Shown here: positions 1 to 11,873 of the stretch, in pieces | Numbering within the stretch: the first letter of the stretch is position 1 | How the letters are laid out: each line of letters begins with the position of its first letter | DNA from: Gautieria morchelliformis | Lineage: Eukaryota; Basidiomycota; Agaricomycetes; Gomphales; Gomphaceae | Assembly (NCBI GenBank): GCA_015179125.1 | Contig: WHVA01000383.1 | Coordinates: forward strand, 1-64,000 | Reading direction: 5' to 3' | Length of the DNA: 64,000 nucleotides | Notes under the pieces: model-generated | The model's database searches: none | What the model was told of the DNA's origin: nothing | Seen by the model: the letters and a program-made list of their open reading frames with translations, nothing else | Position numbers and translations under genes: made by a program

Positions 1-1732
1 ACCTGCCAATGACCTATTGCATCTATATCATCAGTCAGAACTCTGTCTGAACGAGGCATGAGACAGGACACAGGTAGACAATTTTAAATGCATACCCCAT
101 CTCACCAATCTTCGTAGGGATGCTACAACAAGCCAGGTGCTGCTTCTTATCCAATCTGATACTAGTCTCTGCCAAAAATGATGTATACATGCCGAGCATA
201 CCACCTTGCTTGAGAGGTTTCTCAACCGTCCGTCCAAACATGAGCCAATGCTGAGTTTTTTCAATCAGCTCATGCTGATGCATCTGTAGTATTAGTCATG
301 AATACCTTTCTCCATGTTGATGGACGAGTCCAGTCCCAATCTGGAAGCTTCTCGAGGAGGCACTGATCATCAAATATGTAGTGGAGCATTAATGCCAGGC
401 TAGAGATCGGACATTGGAGCAGTTCACGATGTGGTAGCACAAAATTGTAGACGGGTTCTTGTTTCTAGTGCATTATATGTAAGAGTATGTTCCGTATATT
501 GAAAAAAGAACTCATCACTGGTTTCTTGACCTTACTTTCATAATACAGTGATAGCACACCAAAATGCCACTTCCCTGTCCCACTCCGTTGACCGTCGGGC
601 GTTAAGTAGTCTGGAATATGAACTTGATGCTGTTGAAAGCGGCAGGTTAATAAGCTCATCACCACGGATTATAGTGGTGGCCAGTTCCATCAGAAATGAG
701 ATTTAATAATTGACGGCACTAGAAGTTGCACTGAGTTGATCGCGCAGTTGGCTAGGGTGAACAAGTTGATAACTTACTCTGGTTAAGACAGAAGATAGCA
801 CACTCAATTTCTTGAAATTGCTCAGGAAACAAGGAATAATCCAGGATCATATCCTTGGCAACATCCAAATCATCATCCCTGGCGTTCCCATTTGTTGGCG
901 CTGGGCTTCAACCATAATGGGTTTAAAAAAATCCTTGGTGCGTGAGGTATGTGCAGGCCAACTCTGGGTTGCTGTTGGGTTACTTTCCTCTTGGCGCCGA
1001 TGGACATGGCCAAGCATCACCATTATTTTCTTCAATGAGGACTGCAACAGGGTTTCTGTAAACTTACAATACAAAGATCAATAGGAACTGTACATACTGC
1101 CAATAACCGTTGAGTCGACGCCAACGTCTTTCCATTTGGAGCAAACATCTTACGAGTTGCAGCATATTTCAGATATTCAATCATACGGTGTGCATCAATA
1201 ATATCGTCAGGTAACACACCAGCAGCCAGCTGATGTCCCAACCAACGCTGGATTAATAAACACATCAATTGTCAAATGCTAAACCGAAACATAATAAATA
1301 AAATCTCCTACCTTCCACAGTGAGAGCACACTTGTTTTGGTCTTCCTCGCACTATCTCTTCGACATTCAATAATATACTTGTCAACCTGGGAAAGAGTCC
1401 ATTTATTTCAGAAATTAGTTAGATAAACAACAAATTATATACGTACCCAAGCAAAAGTATCGGCCACTTTACTGGCAGTAACACAATCCATCTTGATCGC
1501 CGTCACCATCGTCCTCATCCTCACTGTCATCCGGCCCATGGCGATTATTTCCCACTGAAGAGAATTTATTCAAACCGCTGAGAAAGCTTTGACCAAGCTC
1601 CCCGGCCTCTTTCTGCACGGTTGAGTTGACAATGAGATAATCGAGCTCAGCATCGTCTGCCTCATCTATGGCATGCCCTTCTTCATTAACAATGTCGATC
1701 CTTGTGTAAGTGCAGGTGAGTGTGCATCCCAC
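1..1732 (-). pseudogene. Ndc10/Crypton-like recombinase-related remnant
   Basis: Pieces of one minus-strand protein run from about 1732 down to the left edge. An acidic N-terminal piece (about 1469-1732, DDSEDEDDGDGDQD) is followed by a segment with 'LPDDIIDAHRMIEYLKYAA' (about 1140-1250), then one with 'GTGKWHFGVLSLYYESKVK' (about 465-665), and a C-terminal piece with 'SIPTKIGEMGYAF' (35-283). The order and wording resemble Ndc10_II-domain proteins of Agaricomycetes, which are related to Crypton tyrosine recombinases; that is recall of the family, not a search. The frames do not join without breaks and the C-terminus leaves the window, so I treat it as a decayed gene or element. No catalytic tyrosine is identified. 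Confidence 0.4.
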
Positions 1733-2030
1733 TCCGCTAGATCAACAATTTAACTGCATTTTGCGACCCTCCACCGCTTCATGCTCCCGCAGCCACAAAA
1801 CAAGATTGGCTTTCTTTCCACCCATGGGCAACCCCTTGCTTTTACACTCTGACTTCAGGTCCACAACACGGCTATTAGGATATCTAAGTGCTAGCAAGTG
1901 GTTGAGATGAGCATGACTTACCTGTTGCTCCTAGCCTTCTGCTGTTGTGCACCGGCCGCATGACTTGTTGTAGTAACCTCTGAAACTTCTATCAGTTTGA
2001 TATGTCACACTTTAGATGCAGAGGGACATA

Positions 2031-3604
2031 CTGTAGCCGCACAACCAATGGCTCAATGATATTTTGCGTGACATGGAACTTCCACCAGGACAATGGCTCA
2101 AGGGTCCCCGTGATGTGTGACACAACCCAATATGGCTCAGGCCTTGCCTCACTTAGACTTGTATAAATTTTTATTACAGCGCCATTTTTTTCGATGGTAC
2201 TTGTGCCTGAAACCTGTCATGACCGGTTTATTTCTCCTACCGCGCTACCTCTATGTTCCCCCTCGTCACTCCCTAGCATCTTCGTCAGAGTTCGCCGCAC
2301 CCACCGACCACTCCTCCTCTACATCCACTCTACCCGCTGTTCACCCCATTCTCGGAGCCGCTATTCGCTGCTCGCGCATTTCGCCAGCAGGCACGCCATC
2401 AAATATGATTGATACCATTCACCTGGCATGATGGTTCATCATTAACCCCATCATCTTCTTAATCCAACCCCATTGGGTGTTCGTATGGCCAAAGTGTGGT
2501 CGCAGGACGTCCCTTCCATAGGCCATGCGGGATCAACCCAGTAAACGAAGAGTCCATGCAGGGTAGCGTGTATGCGGGTCCCAAGACATGGTTTTGTCCA
2601 TAAGTGCCTTAGCCCCCTTTACTCTCCGTCGTTTCATGTTCGCATTCTCCCCTCACTCTATTGTAGGTTTATTCCATCTACTTAGTATCATGACTGCGCA
2701 CCCCTATCCAACCCTGACTCGTGACGGCCTCTTTCCTATTCGCTGATACCTTATGAGCATTCGATATAAGTAGTTTACATTTGCATGTATATTCTCCAGT
2801 TCAATTATCATACGTCATTCATCTTGTGCAAATTTGACCTCGCTGTGGCCATCGTCTTAAGCCTTCTCTTGGAGATTTCCATCTTCAACTAGCAGAGGAC
2901 TTAGGCGCCACTGGTGAGTTCTCATACTTCACCTTCGTTACCTTAGCCTTCGAACCATTTTCTGTGCTGTTGGCGAAGGGCTCCGAAGGAGCACCTTCGC
3001 CAGCGAAGGGATTGTCAAGACTTAGACAGCCCTTCCGTGAGAACTTGCACGTTACATCGTCAAGGGCCACGGGCTATTTCGCTATGACTGTAGATAGGGT
3101 GAGCCCCGTTTAGGCAAACCCTCTTACCTTGTGAACATTCATTGGTTCACCTATTCGCCGAATGGCATACTTATTCGCACAAGTTATTTGGGCATTCGCT
3201 GTGTTCACTAATACACGATATTAACGCCTGAAAACCAATCTTGACACAACCCTTCGAAAAAGAAAGTGAGAAGTCACGGAGAATGAGGAGAGCATAAGTA
3301 ACTTGGCAAAAAAAGTGGGGAAAGGAGAGCAGACTGAGGCCGAAGATGGACCGAGAGGCAGGGGGATGTGCAAAAAAAACAGCCTAATCAGCTCTACAAA
3401 TATTTGTTCTTGATGAAGCATTAAAAGCGATTGTTGTAAAGCAGCTATTAAGTAGACCCTACAGTATAAGTATTTATATCTTACCGTGACACAACCAACT
3501 CGATGAAAGTTCAGAAGCCACCGTGATGCGTTACAAGCGCCCAAAATGGCTTGGCTCAAAGGGCGCCCCGATGCACTATTGAGCCATTGGTCTTGCAGCT
3601 ACAG
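2031..3604. mobile_element. Tc1/mariner-type MITE (copy 1), interrupted by an LTR
   Basis: The ends are inverted copies: CTGTAGCCGCACAACCAATG on the left and, on the other strand at the right, CTGTAGCTGCAAGACCAATG, both continuing into GCTCAAT. The element is flanked by TA on both sides (2029-2030 and 3605-3606), the target duplication of Tc1/mariner elements. A shorter relative lies in opposite orientation at 37349-37708. No transposase is visible. The interior holds a 1.03-kb LTR (2215-3246) plus some sequence absent from the shorter copy. Confidence 0.75.
2215..3246 (+). mobile_element. Solo LTR, family LTR-1 (1032 bp), nested in a MITE
   Basis: Starts TGTCATGACC and ends AATCTTGACA, so the termini form the inverted repeat TGTCA/TGACA with TG..CA ends. 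The sequence is closely repeated at 13766-14798 and, rearranged, at 49588-50143. Flanks read AAACC and CAACC, a possible 5-bp target duplication with one change. There is no internal region, so this is a solo LTR of a Ty3/gypsy-like element. Short frames inside are not genes. Confidence 0.65.
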
Positions 3605-3606
3605 TA

Positions 3607-4136
3607 GGTAGACATATGCTTTCAGTAACTCTTCATTCGCATCTGCTGGCTGGCTCCTTTAGAGTCAGATTTTCCTATCAAACACCGGATTTCATCAAGA
3701 GAGGCTGTGACAGAGATATGATTAGGTTCGGTCCACTGTTCTGTGAGATAGTGTTCTATGAGATAGATAGCGGCGTAGCGATGAGCAGCAACGCAAACTG
3801 GTGCGCAGCGTGTAGCAAACTGTTGCACAGCGTGTCACAAGTCACAAAATTAGAAGCTCACCTCGCTGAGCCTGAACCTTTGATGCATCGGTTGCTGGGC
3901 AGTCTACTTCCATAGCGCAGTACAGTGCTCAACTCACACCAACTGCCTGTGTTTGAGGGTGAAGAAAGCTAAGGGTGGTGTCTGACCACGGGTTGATTTT
4001 TGCTTCCGCTGCATGAAGAGCACTCCACTGTGGAGTCAGCACTACAGCATAGAATCAGACATTATGGAAAGTCACATGCTCAGTGTGATTTGCCCTGTCG
4101 GTCACGGCCCCACTTGTGTGATTTCCCTTTATTGAC
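3607..4136. other. Intergenic, no gene recognised
   Basis: Between the MITE and the first UPO block there is only a 99-codon plus-strand frame (3616-3915) with no recognisable family. A short imperfect direct repeat (GCGCAGCGTGTAGCAAACTG, then a variant) is visible around 3800-3835. Confidence 0.5.
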
Positions 4137-4510
4137 TTGTGATAGGGTTTGTAGATCCCACGGCCTAATGTCGTTGTCGAGCTGACCTGTCTGAAAGCCG
4201 CAGAAGCTAACTGTGGTTGACAAAGAGGTGCATTTCAATTCGCAACACTGCATATGGCCATGAATCCGAATTGCAGTACTAGTTCCAGTCCGTCACAGAA
4301 CAGAATTGTGTACGGCAATCCTTGACGACTTCAACTTGGACTGTGGCAAACATACCAATGATGGCATTACCCCTAATGAAATGCACTTCCAGCACAGTGA
4401 CAGGAAACGTCTTCTGCTTTCAACTTCCTGGGGCAATGCTAAGCCTGCCATAGTCTGCTACTCGGCATGAGCCATTACTATCATGGACCCCTTGCGGACT
4501 CATGGTCGCA

Positions 4511-4519
4511 TATAAAAGG
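4511..4519 (+). promoter_or_regulatory. TATA box of UPO copy 1
   Basis: TATAAAAGG about 50 bp upstream of the ancestral start position at 4561. The equivalent site in copy 2 is TATAAAAAG at 16788-16796, the same distance from the ATG, so this core promoter is conserved between the duplicates. Confidence 0.6.
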
Positions 4520-4560
4520 CCAGTGTGAAGGCTGAACTGTATCCACTGCATCAAACAATA

Positions 4561-5908
4561 ATTGTTCATTTAACGATACACCTCTCTGTCCCTAGTTGCT
4601 GTTGCTGTAGCCTTCCCGGCACACCAGTCACTTGCTGGCCTCACCAGGGACGAGCTCGACCACATCCTCCTGGGTCTCGAATATTGTAACCCTGAGCAAC
4701 CTCCTGGGCCGCTGAATGATACATCGGTAAAGCTGGCAAGTGACGAGGCTCACCCCTGGCAGCCTCTGCCTGAGGGAAATATACGTGGTGTGTGCCCCGG
4801 TCTACACACCGTGGCCTCTCACGGAGTGAGTGCAATCCACCACGACGTCTTTATATCCCTAATGTCTACTTCCGGTACCTCCCTCGCAATGGCATTGCAA
4901 CTCCCGCCCAAATGATTACCGCAGTCCAGGAGGTACATACTTATTCTCAGTTCACACCTAGCCAGTATTGATGTGCCAAATTACAATGCTTTAACATGGG
5001 CAATGATTTGGCCATCTTCTTTACCTATGTGGCCTTCCTAATCGATGGAAATCCTATCATCACGAATTTCATGAGCATTGGGGGCAAGACCCATTCAACC
5101 GGGCCTAATCCACCTGTGCCAGCTATAGTTGGTGGACTTGACACCCACACAACTAGTCTTCGAAGGTACATTGTCTTTAGTTTACCCAGTTGATTTGTGT
5201 CGCTGATCACTTCATTCCTCTTCCCTAGTTGATACAGGTATGACTTGCGGTACAGTTTAATCCCTTTTTTTGTAAAATACTCACAGGCTGATAGTACTCT
5301 TCAGGTGATGCGTTTTTCAGAGACAACTTCAGTTTCAATAAGACACTGTTCCAAGAAGTGAATATTTAAACCCCCCCTTTGTCTGCCGATGCACTGACAC
5401 CATGCCCAAAGTTCTCAAAGTTTAGTCAACGCTTTGGAGGTGGGAAATACAACTTTACTGTGGCGGGAGAGTACAGGTCCCAGCGTATACAGGATTTCAT
5501 CGCAACCAACCCCAACATTTCGTTCGTTTCACCGCGCTTCTTTACAGCATATGCCGAGTCATTTTTCCCACTGGTTTTCTTTGTGGATAGTCGTGTCTCA
5601 GATATGCAGCTCGACATGACCACAGAACGCAGCTTCTCCCAGAACAGCCGTTATCCTGATGGCTTCTTCTGTGCCAACCACTCAATATCACTAGGAGCCT
5701 GGAGCAAACCATGGCGTTGGAAATTATGTCACCGACGTAGGTAGGCCAATTCTGCCTGCTATACACCAACTTCGTCAACAATACCGTGCGGTCGCTGTAC
5801 CCCAATCTTACTGGAAACATACGCACAGCCATGAACACCGACCTTGACTTCTTTTTTACCATCACTGTGACGCGTAACTGCACACAGGTCTTCCCATTCG
5901 GCCGTTAG
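4561..5908 (+). pseudogene. Unspecific peroxygenase (heme-thiolate), copy 1, broken
   Basis: Unspecific peroxygenases (EC 1.11.2.1) are secreted heme-thiolate enzymes that insert oxygen from H2O2 into C-H bonds. The copy shows the heme-ligand segment VCPGLHT (Cys codon 4793-4795), LPRNGIATPAQ, MGNDLAIFFTYVAFLIDGNP and FGGGKYNFTVAGEY. The acid-base pair is present as RFFTAYAE (Arg, then Glu seven residues later). Several lesions are visible. The start codon is ATT where copy 2 has ATG. The family's E-G/H-D..S motif reads EVDTG. No AG precedes the exon beginning GTACCTCCC. The segment around GDVNVGPIFAAHPLE is missing near 5695, after which the frame shifts. A TAG corresponding to the copy-2 stop is at 5906-5908. 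Introns are inferred from GT..AG positions and comparison with copy 2. Family assignment is firm; inactivity is very likely. Confidence 0.85.
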
Positions 5909-6023
5909 GCATTACCACATATAGGCTCTTGTCAAATTTCAACACTTTTTTCCAACGAAGCGGACCAGTTCACCAAATATATTAGTGAACTAGTCCTGCC
6001 AATTCGTCCACATCAGGAAAAAT

Positions 6024-6600
6024 GGGGGATGTTATGGAATGGTACGTACCCTACATAGGACTTGTAGGCATGTAGGTTCCCCCCCTATTATAATGTGCTC
6101 CGTAGTGTGGACCCAATTTTGTAGTGTGCCGTAGGACCTAGGACCATGTAGCCACGGGCGGTATCTACGGTGGGTTACAGTAGTCACACGTAATGCCAGG
6201 TGGTGTCTATGGTGGGCCACATCCCAGGGCATATTTGGTTGAGGTGAGATGTAATTAATGCAGGTTCAGGCCTCGGGAGGCTTTAGGAGATAAGATATGA
6301 TTTCGTAGTTAGATATTATTGGTCTATATAAGTATATAGAGGAAAAGTTGGCATGTGTATTCTTCGTTGAAGGTGCCGCGGATTGCCGCAGCTGCTCATG
6401 CAAGCTTCGTGTGGTTGAGACGCGACTTCACAGTTTCCAGAACATTGTGGAACCGTGCCCTTATCCGGACACTGTCAACCATTTAATGTTTGCTCCTCTG
6501 GTTCCCGCCAACTACAAGGTGAAATCTAAAGATGTGATCAGAGGGGATACAGAGACTGAGGAGATGCAAGGGTTGAATATATAAGCCAAAGCTGAGCCAG
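6024..6600 (+). mobile_element. Possible LTR start with polypurine tract
   Basis: A purine run ATGGGGGA at about 6022-6029 is followed by TGTTATGGAATGG, as at a polypurine tract/3' LTR junction, and TATA-like sequence (CTATATAAGTATATAG, about 6324-6340) follows 300 bp on. The segment sits exactly where UPO block A has 2.3 kb absent from block B. I could not find a matching LTR end or target duplication, so the element type and its right border are unknown. Confidence 0.35.
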
Positions 6601-6859
6601 ACACAGAGATGACCAGAGTATAGCAGGGAGACAGCACAGCCAGGAGCGATGGCAGGCAGAGCTAATAGATGAGCCAGTCAGCGGCAGTGAGCATAGCAAA
6701 GTAGTCATTATACCAGTATAAGGTAGATGCTCACAACTTTTTATGACCTGTAGCTTCACCCATTTTATTCTCAGATTATAGAAAAGAAGAGGACAAAAGT
6801 ATATGCCAATCTTATTGTTGGGCTATAAATAAATTTTCTTTTGTCCCTCCCCGAGCGGC

Positions 6860-7290
6860 CACTCCACCGACGAGAACGCCTCTTTTGATTTTTAAGCCTC
6901 TTCTTATTTTTTCTACCCACTTTTAATATACACTATATCATTATAACTATTCATATATATTACAAATATCTACACAACTACTATTACTCCATATGGTAGT
7001 CTAATACTCTCTCATTATAACTAGTCATACTAATACTCCTACTCATATCTGTTACAAGTATCTCTCCAAGTATCTGTTACTCTATCTTGTAGTCTAATAC
7101 TCTCTCATATGTATATATATCTTCGAGATGTTTAAATATATACAGAATCATCTAATAACATCTATTATTCTCCTTATAAATACTACTATATATTCCTATA
7201 TGTTGTTATTAATACTCTTATAGTATATAGTATATACTCATATATGCTGTATTACATAACCATTATGATTATCCTCCTAAGCACAGGAGC
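6860..7290. repeat. AT-rich low-complexity tract
   Basis: A strongly AT-rich stretch with imperfect internal repeats such as TAGTCTAATACTCTCTCAT (around 7000 and 7092). Its right end (about 7195-7287, ..CTGTATTACATAACCATTA..) recurs inverted at 51795-51855, next to the first Helitron 3' end. No gene seen. Confidence 0.6.
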
Positions 7291-7577
7291 ATAGGATAAT
7301 ATTGACACAGAGGTCTGGGTAGAGCTCTCTCCGTGAATAATGGTGGAGGAGTTGGTGGTTTTGAGACCTGGGCATAGCGCAGTATTTCTATGGCCTGAAC
7401 TATTTGGTGCTGTTGGGCACAAAACTTACATGTCACGTGACACATGGGAGAAGAAATTTTTGCTAAGTTGGTGACGCCCGTGCGAACACAGCAACGCAGT
7501 TGGGCACGGTCGTGCACCAGCCATCCATGGCAATGAATTCACATGGATCTGTTAAAATTTGATTCTCTAGTCTCAAC

Positions 7578-7783
7578 ATGCGGGCCTAATGAACAGGCCA
7601 CAGGTCTAGCAAATCATCAGTTTGCATATGTATGATGCAAAGCTCATGCAACCCTTCTGCATTGCGTGCGACTGACCATCATGCGGGCCTAATGAACAGG
7701 CCACAGGTCTAGCAAATCATCAGTTTGCATATGTATGATGCAAAGCTCATGCAACCCTTCTGCATTGCGTGCGACTGACCATC
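7578..7783. repeat. 103-bp tandem duplication
   Basis: Positions 7578-7680 and 7681-7783 are, as far as I can read, identical 103-bp units beginning ATGCGGGCCTAATGAAC. A third partial start (ATGCGGG) follows at 7784. The right-hand unit joins the end of the WD40 remnant, so the duplication overlaps coding-derived DNA. Confidence 0.9.
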
Positions 7784-8115
7784 ATGCGGGTTGCTTTGTC
7801 CCTGGAGCCCGACACAATCCGCCTGCCGTCCCGTGACAATGCAACAACGTCTTGACCGAACACCAGAGTTCGTGTACGCACCAATAGTCCTTCCACGCAA
7901 ACTTGCCATGGCTGGGGGTATATCGCTATTGAGTATTTGCGAACGTCGAAAGAGCTCGCACCAGAATTTGCATGCAAAGGCCTTGCATTGAGTGTTGGTG
8001 TGCCGTTTGGCTGTCCCATGAGATACAATTGTTTGTGACTTGGGGCCAGATGCACACAAGGAGGCTCCAGCCTGTCAAGGTTGGGGAAGTGGAGGGCTAC
8101 TAGAGGCATAGACAA
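7747..8115 (-). pseudogene. WD40-repeat remnant
   Basis: The minus-strand frame contains ALSRDGRRIVSGSRDK near its C-terminal part, a clear match to the core of a WD40 blade (AFSPDGxxIVSGSxDxTIR). The remaining 90 residues are not recognisable as further blades, and the frame runs into the 103-bp tandem duplication. Full WD40 proteins need several blades, so this is a fragment, perhaps from one of the NACHT/WD40 genes common in basidiomycetes. It lies in the 2.3-kb segment present only in UPO block A. Confidence 0.5.
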
Positions 8116-8285
8116 GACTGTCCTTGGAGGTAGAAAGCTGTAGGTCTACCTAGTGTGGGCAGCAGCGCCACATAACGATCTGTAGCACTACGTGGAACCC
8201 AGAGTCAGCTACGTAGCTGACGTAGTCGACTAGTGGCACCGGTGGCGCTGCGTAAATATGGCCAAATCACAAGCCGGAATCAGCC

Positions 8286-8906
8286 ATTCCTGATGCATTC
8301 CAGTCTCAGTTCAGATCGACAATGTCCTTGCATACTTAGTTTAAAAGTTTCTTTCCTACTGTAGGCCGGTTTGTCACCCACAGTAACATTAGTTTGATGC
8401 AGAGAGCGTGCTCGATATGTAGCTCAGGGTCATAGGCATGATGGAATAGTCACGGTTGTCCAAGCACATTTTGAAAGATTGTTTGTCTTTAGCGACATCT
8501 GGGTCTCAATAAGGATCCAATGGGTTCCGCCGATGAATAAACAAGTAAAATCCAGAGGCACAGGAGACGGTGAGCATCGTCTGCCTGGGTCTTGAATCGT
8601 GGTTCTGCATACACTGGAGTCGTGAAACAAATGCCGGCTGACTAATCCTGCTACTCAGGCCAATGTCCTGGAAGGGACATTGGATATAGTTGCAATGCCG
8701 CTATCTGCCACACTCAGGAACAGGAGGGTTAATATAAGTCACTGCATCTTGATTGCTTCGGGTTTGTATTCCAATTGCAGCTATGATGTATTAGTGGGCA
8801 TGCTATCCTTAAGCCTCTGCCATCCTTCCAGAACCTACTGAGCTATTATTAATCAGCGCATGATGGAGATCAAATCACTCACTGGACACAACATGGCCCA
8901 CCAGTT
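8286..8906. repeat. Duplicated segment Y (copy A), no identified gene
   Basis: From 8286 to about 8700 the sequence matches 23280-23760. Conserved minus-strand wording in both copies includes 'FTCLFIGG' and 'MSLK', suggesting a lost or unrecognised coding sequence that lay downstream of UPO and was transcribed toward it. Nothing further is recognised up to the DUF6533 gene. Confidence 0.5.
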
Positions 8907-10626
8907 CTACACTTCCAGAATATCTGGTTGCCCCAGGGAACTCCTCTCTAACTCTATCCCAGCTGACCTAGCCTCTTCTGACTGCTGACTTTCCTGATCA
9001 GCCACATTGTTTTCCAAGGTCTTGGCACTAACAGCCTGCGGGTTCCCAAATTCAGCCACTATGGCATTGTGAATACTTCGTCTGGCCGCTTGGATGGTGG
9101 AGAATAAAAGAGTGGATGATGAGGGGCTGTCAAGTTGAGAGTGTCTCTCTGTGAGAGCTAGGTGAAAGCGACAGACAATAATTGCTGACAAGCTGTATGT
9201 GCACTGTTAGTACAATCACAGGTCTTTTCAATAAAAATATACCTGTTCTGAAGAGGGGTTAAGATGCTACCCAGGCTTGGCTTTATACCACAAAGGAGCT
9301 GAAATTAGCCATTTTTATTATCAAGATCAATGTCTTACGTACCCTCAATACCTGAAATGTAAAAGAGGACAGAGTAAGCTCTCAAAGCTGAATCGGTTTA
9401 TAAATCACAAGACCTTAGAAGTGATAGCATTAGCTACAGTAATGGTAAGCACGAATCTGAATATAAATCAGACATATGGAATATCATAGGAATAATATTC
9501 CATACCCATATCTGAGAAAGCCTTACCTAAGCTTAGTGATATTTCCATATATATATGTAATATGTTGTATGCTCACCTTGGTAAATCACTTGACTAATCA
9601 GAGATTTCTTATCCCAAATCTCACCTTTCCGCCAAAGCCTCAGGGGTTGAATTGAGCTCAGAATGGTTACCATCACAACTCCAGTGTCAAAAAGGATTAC
9701 AGTAACATTATTGATGGTGACCACTGTCAAAGGTATTCAGAGACAAATCAGGCAACTACAGACCCATAGATCTTACCCCTGAAGAATTTGTTAGCATCAA
9801 TCTAAGCAGAAAGTCCTAGTCAGTACTGACAAAGTCACTCTATTAAATTGTGAACTAGTCATATTGCAGTTGTTCCAAACAGACAGGCACTATATCCAGT
9901 GAAATGAATTCATGCTATTTATATGAAGTCTACACAGGGACATACCACTTCAGTGCTAAGAGCGCCAAGAATAAGCAGCCCAAGAACACCTAAAACTCTT
10001 TGATTCCGACAGGAAATGGCATAGGTGCGAGCTAGCAGTAAGCCTAGACAAGTAAATTGGGTTGATCTTTCTACTTGAGAAATATCTGGGTATAATCCCT
10101 CACCCTCTACTCCAATGAGAGAAAGAACAGCACAAGGACCACTGAGGTGACTGAGAGCATTACATTTCCTCCAAATATATGAGTCTCTGGGTTGCTTTGC
10201 GTGAGGAATGAAAGTCATACTAGATGCTCATTCAAATCAGTAGGGGTGTTACACATGAGAACCATAGACATAATGCACCTCAGCGGAAATGTTAGATAAG
10301 TTACCATATATCTGAACAAGATATAAAACCAAGGGCATGTAACGAGCAAGTAAATAGAGAATGGTGCCGAGCCTGGCGGTCTTGCACCAGATGTGGCTGA
10401 TCTCAGATGGCAGTGTGAGAAGCGTGTCGAAGAAGAGTAGTGCTGTGTAACAAGGTATAGAACTCGTGGAATTAGACGGGACATGTACACATACCAAGCC
10501 CCGCGAAATCGGCATAGTTGATCCCAAGGCTAGTTCATGTAAGTTGTTTCGCATCTCACTCAATGTAGTAAGCACGGACCTATCTGATAGTCCCTGGATA
10601 ACAGCCGAGGCATCCCGTTGAGACAT
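8907..10626 (-). CDS. DUF6533 multi-pass membrane protein (several exons)
   Basis: Exon 1 (ATG near 10626) contains the DUF6533 signature: CYTALLFFDTLLTLPSEISH followed by LGTILYLLARYMPLVLYLV, two hydrophobic segments around an IW motif. The next exon (about 9919-10130) gives LARTYAISCRNQRVLGVLGL, the cytoplasmic arginine loop and next membrane helix. Another (about 9550-9720) gives LFDTGVVMVTILSSIQPLRL. The last (8907-9191) ends with FHLALTERHSQL and a hydrophilic tail closing in QPDILEV and a stop. DUF6533 proteins are basidiomycete-specific, have about seven helices and no established function. Exon borders are inferred from frame changes and were not resolved exactly. I saw no forced break, so it may be intact. 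It is not part of a duplicated block. Confidence 0.7.
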
Positions 10627-11815
10627 GATATAAGAAAGAAAAGCTGGGATGCAGACGAGGGACTAAGTTTTGCGTAGCGATGTGGGCTTGGAGTAGGAGA
10701 TCACGCAAGGTGTATATATAAGATTCTGGCCATGGGTGCTGCCAGGTCAACAGATATTCACAGCATCCTATATCAGTGCAGAAGCATGGCACCATTTACC
10801 AGGGGGTAGTCTGATGAACGAACACTCTATGTAAAAGAATTAACGCTACCAATACAACCAACGTCGAGGCATGATGGTATCAGATGGGCACGGGCGAGTA
10901 ATTGACGCTTGGGTTCTTGCCAGGAATTGGTCATTACATCCGATTTCCCTGGCCCGAATGGGACCCAAGATCCATATAAACTTGTCGTGTATGCACACTG
11001 GCCACTCATTGACGAGTCACAGTGCACTGCCAGCGCAACACCGCATGAAAACCAACTGAGACACAGCTCACTGATGTGTATCAAGATGTCGCATCTCCGG
11101 CGTGTTATCAAGGTGAGAACACGAGGAAAGGAGATGATATGAGAGATCTAGGCTGTCCAGCTCAATGCCCAGCGTTGCCACGTGGCTGTAATTCTATAGC
11201 GATGCTGGATATTCTTAGGAGATATCAGTTCGTGTCAATGTGGCTGGATATGGGGACATGAGACATTTCTTATTTTGGCTGCATGTCCTGTGCGAGTACT
11301 GATCAGATACACCCAGTTTTCAGACATTGTAGAAATTTGTGCGCTCGGCGGCAAATCAATTTCCAAAACAGTTGAAAACCCTGCAAAAACCGAAACTACT
11401 TTTGGAAATTGGAACGGTTTCTGGGCACCGAACGGGCCCTTATGTAACGACCGGATTTCGACCCACCAAACCAAGACAAACATGCAAACCGACGCCTGAC
11501 TCGACAGCTAAGACGAGCAGCATGACACAGACACGGACACAGACACCAAGCCGGGACATCGTCGTCTTTGCCTGGTGCGCACATGTCGTCCCGGCCACGC
11601 GTTTTACTCGTCCTCCCCCCAAATAACACCAATAGCCTCCCCTCAGACTTCAAGCTTCATATCTCGCCCTCTCCCGCTATAATGATGTTTCCGGGGTGTC
11701 TGCCAGTGGAGGGGACGGTGGGATGTGTGTGTGTGTGCCGGGTGTAGATAAGGCCAGCAAGAGGAACGAGCGCAATATACGATATTTCCCTTTGGATATA
11801 AACAGCTCGTCCATC
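10627..11815. other. Intergenic region, no gene recognised
   Basis: This includes the upstream region of the DUF6533 gene. Frames of 60-95 codons occur on both strands (for example 10827-11111 minus, 11275-11626 plus), but they overlap one another and contain no familiar motif. Composition changes to GC-rich from about 11500. Confidence 0.4.
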
Positions 11816-11873
11816 CTGCATGACGCGTTTGCTGTCCTCTCCACCACGTCTCGCCATCCATCCATCCGCTAGC

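Larger units (their letters stand above)
4137..6012 (+). repeat. Segmental duplication, UPO block copy A
   Basis: This block matches 15135-23275 once the hAT and copia insertions there are removed. The match starts in non-coding DNA upstream of the peroxygenase (around CCCACGG..CTAATGTC) and ends downstream at GCCAATTCGTCCA. It resumes at about 8286-8700 against 23280-23760, with 2.3 kb of extra DNA in this copy. Confidence 0.8.
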
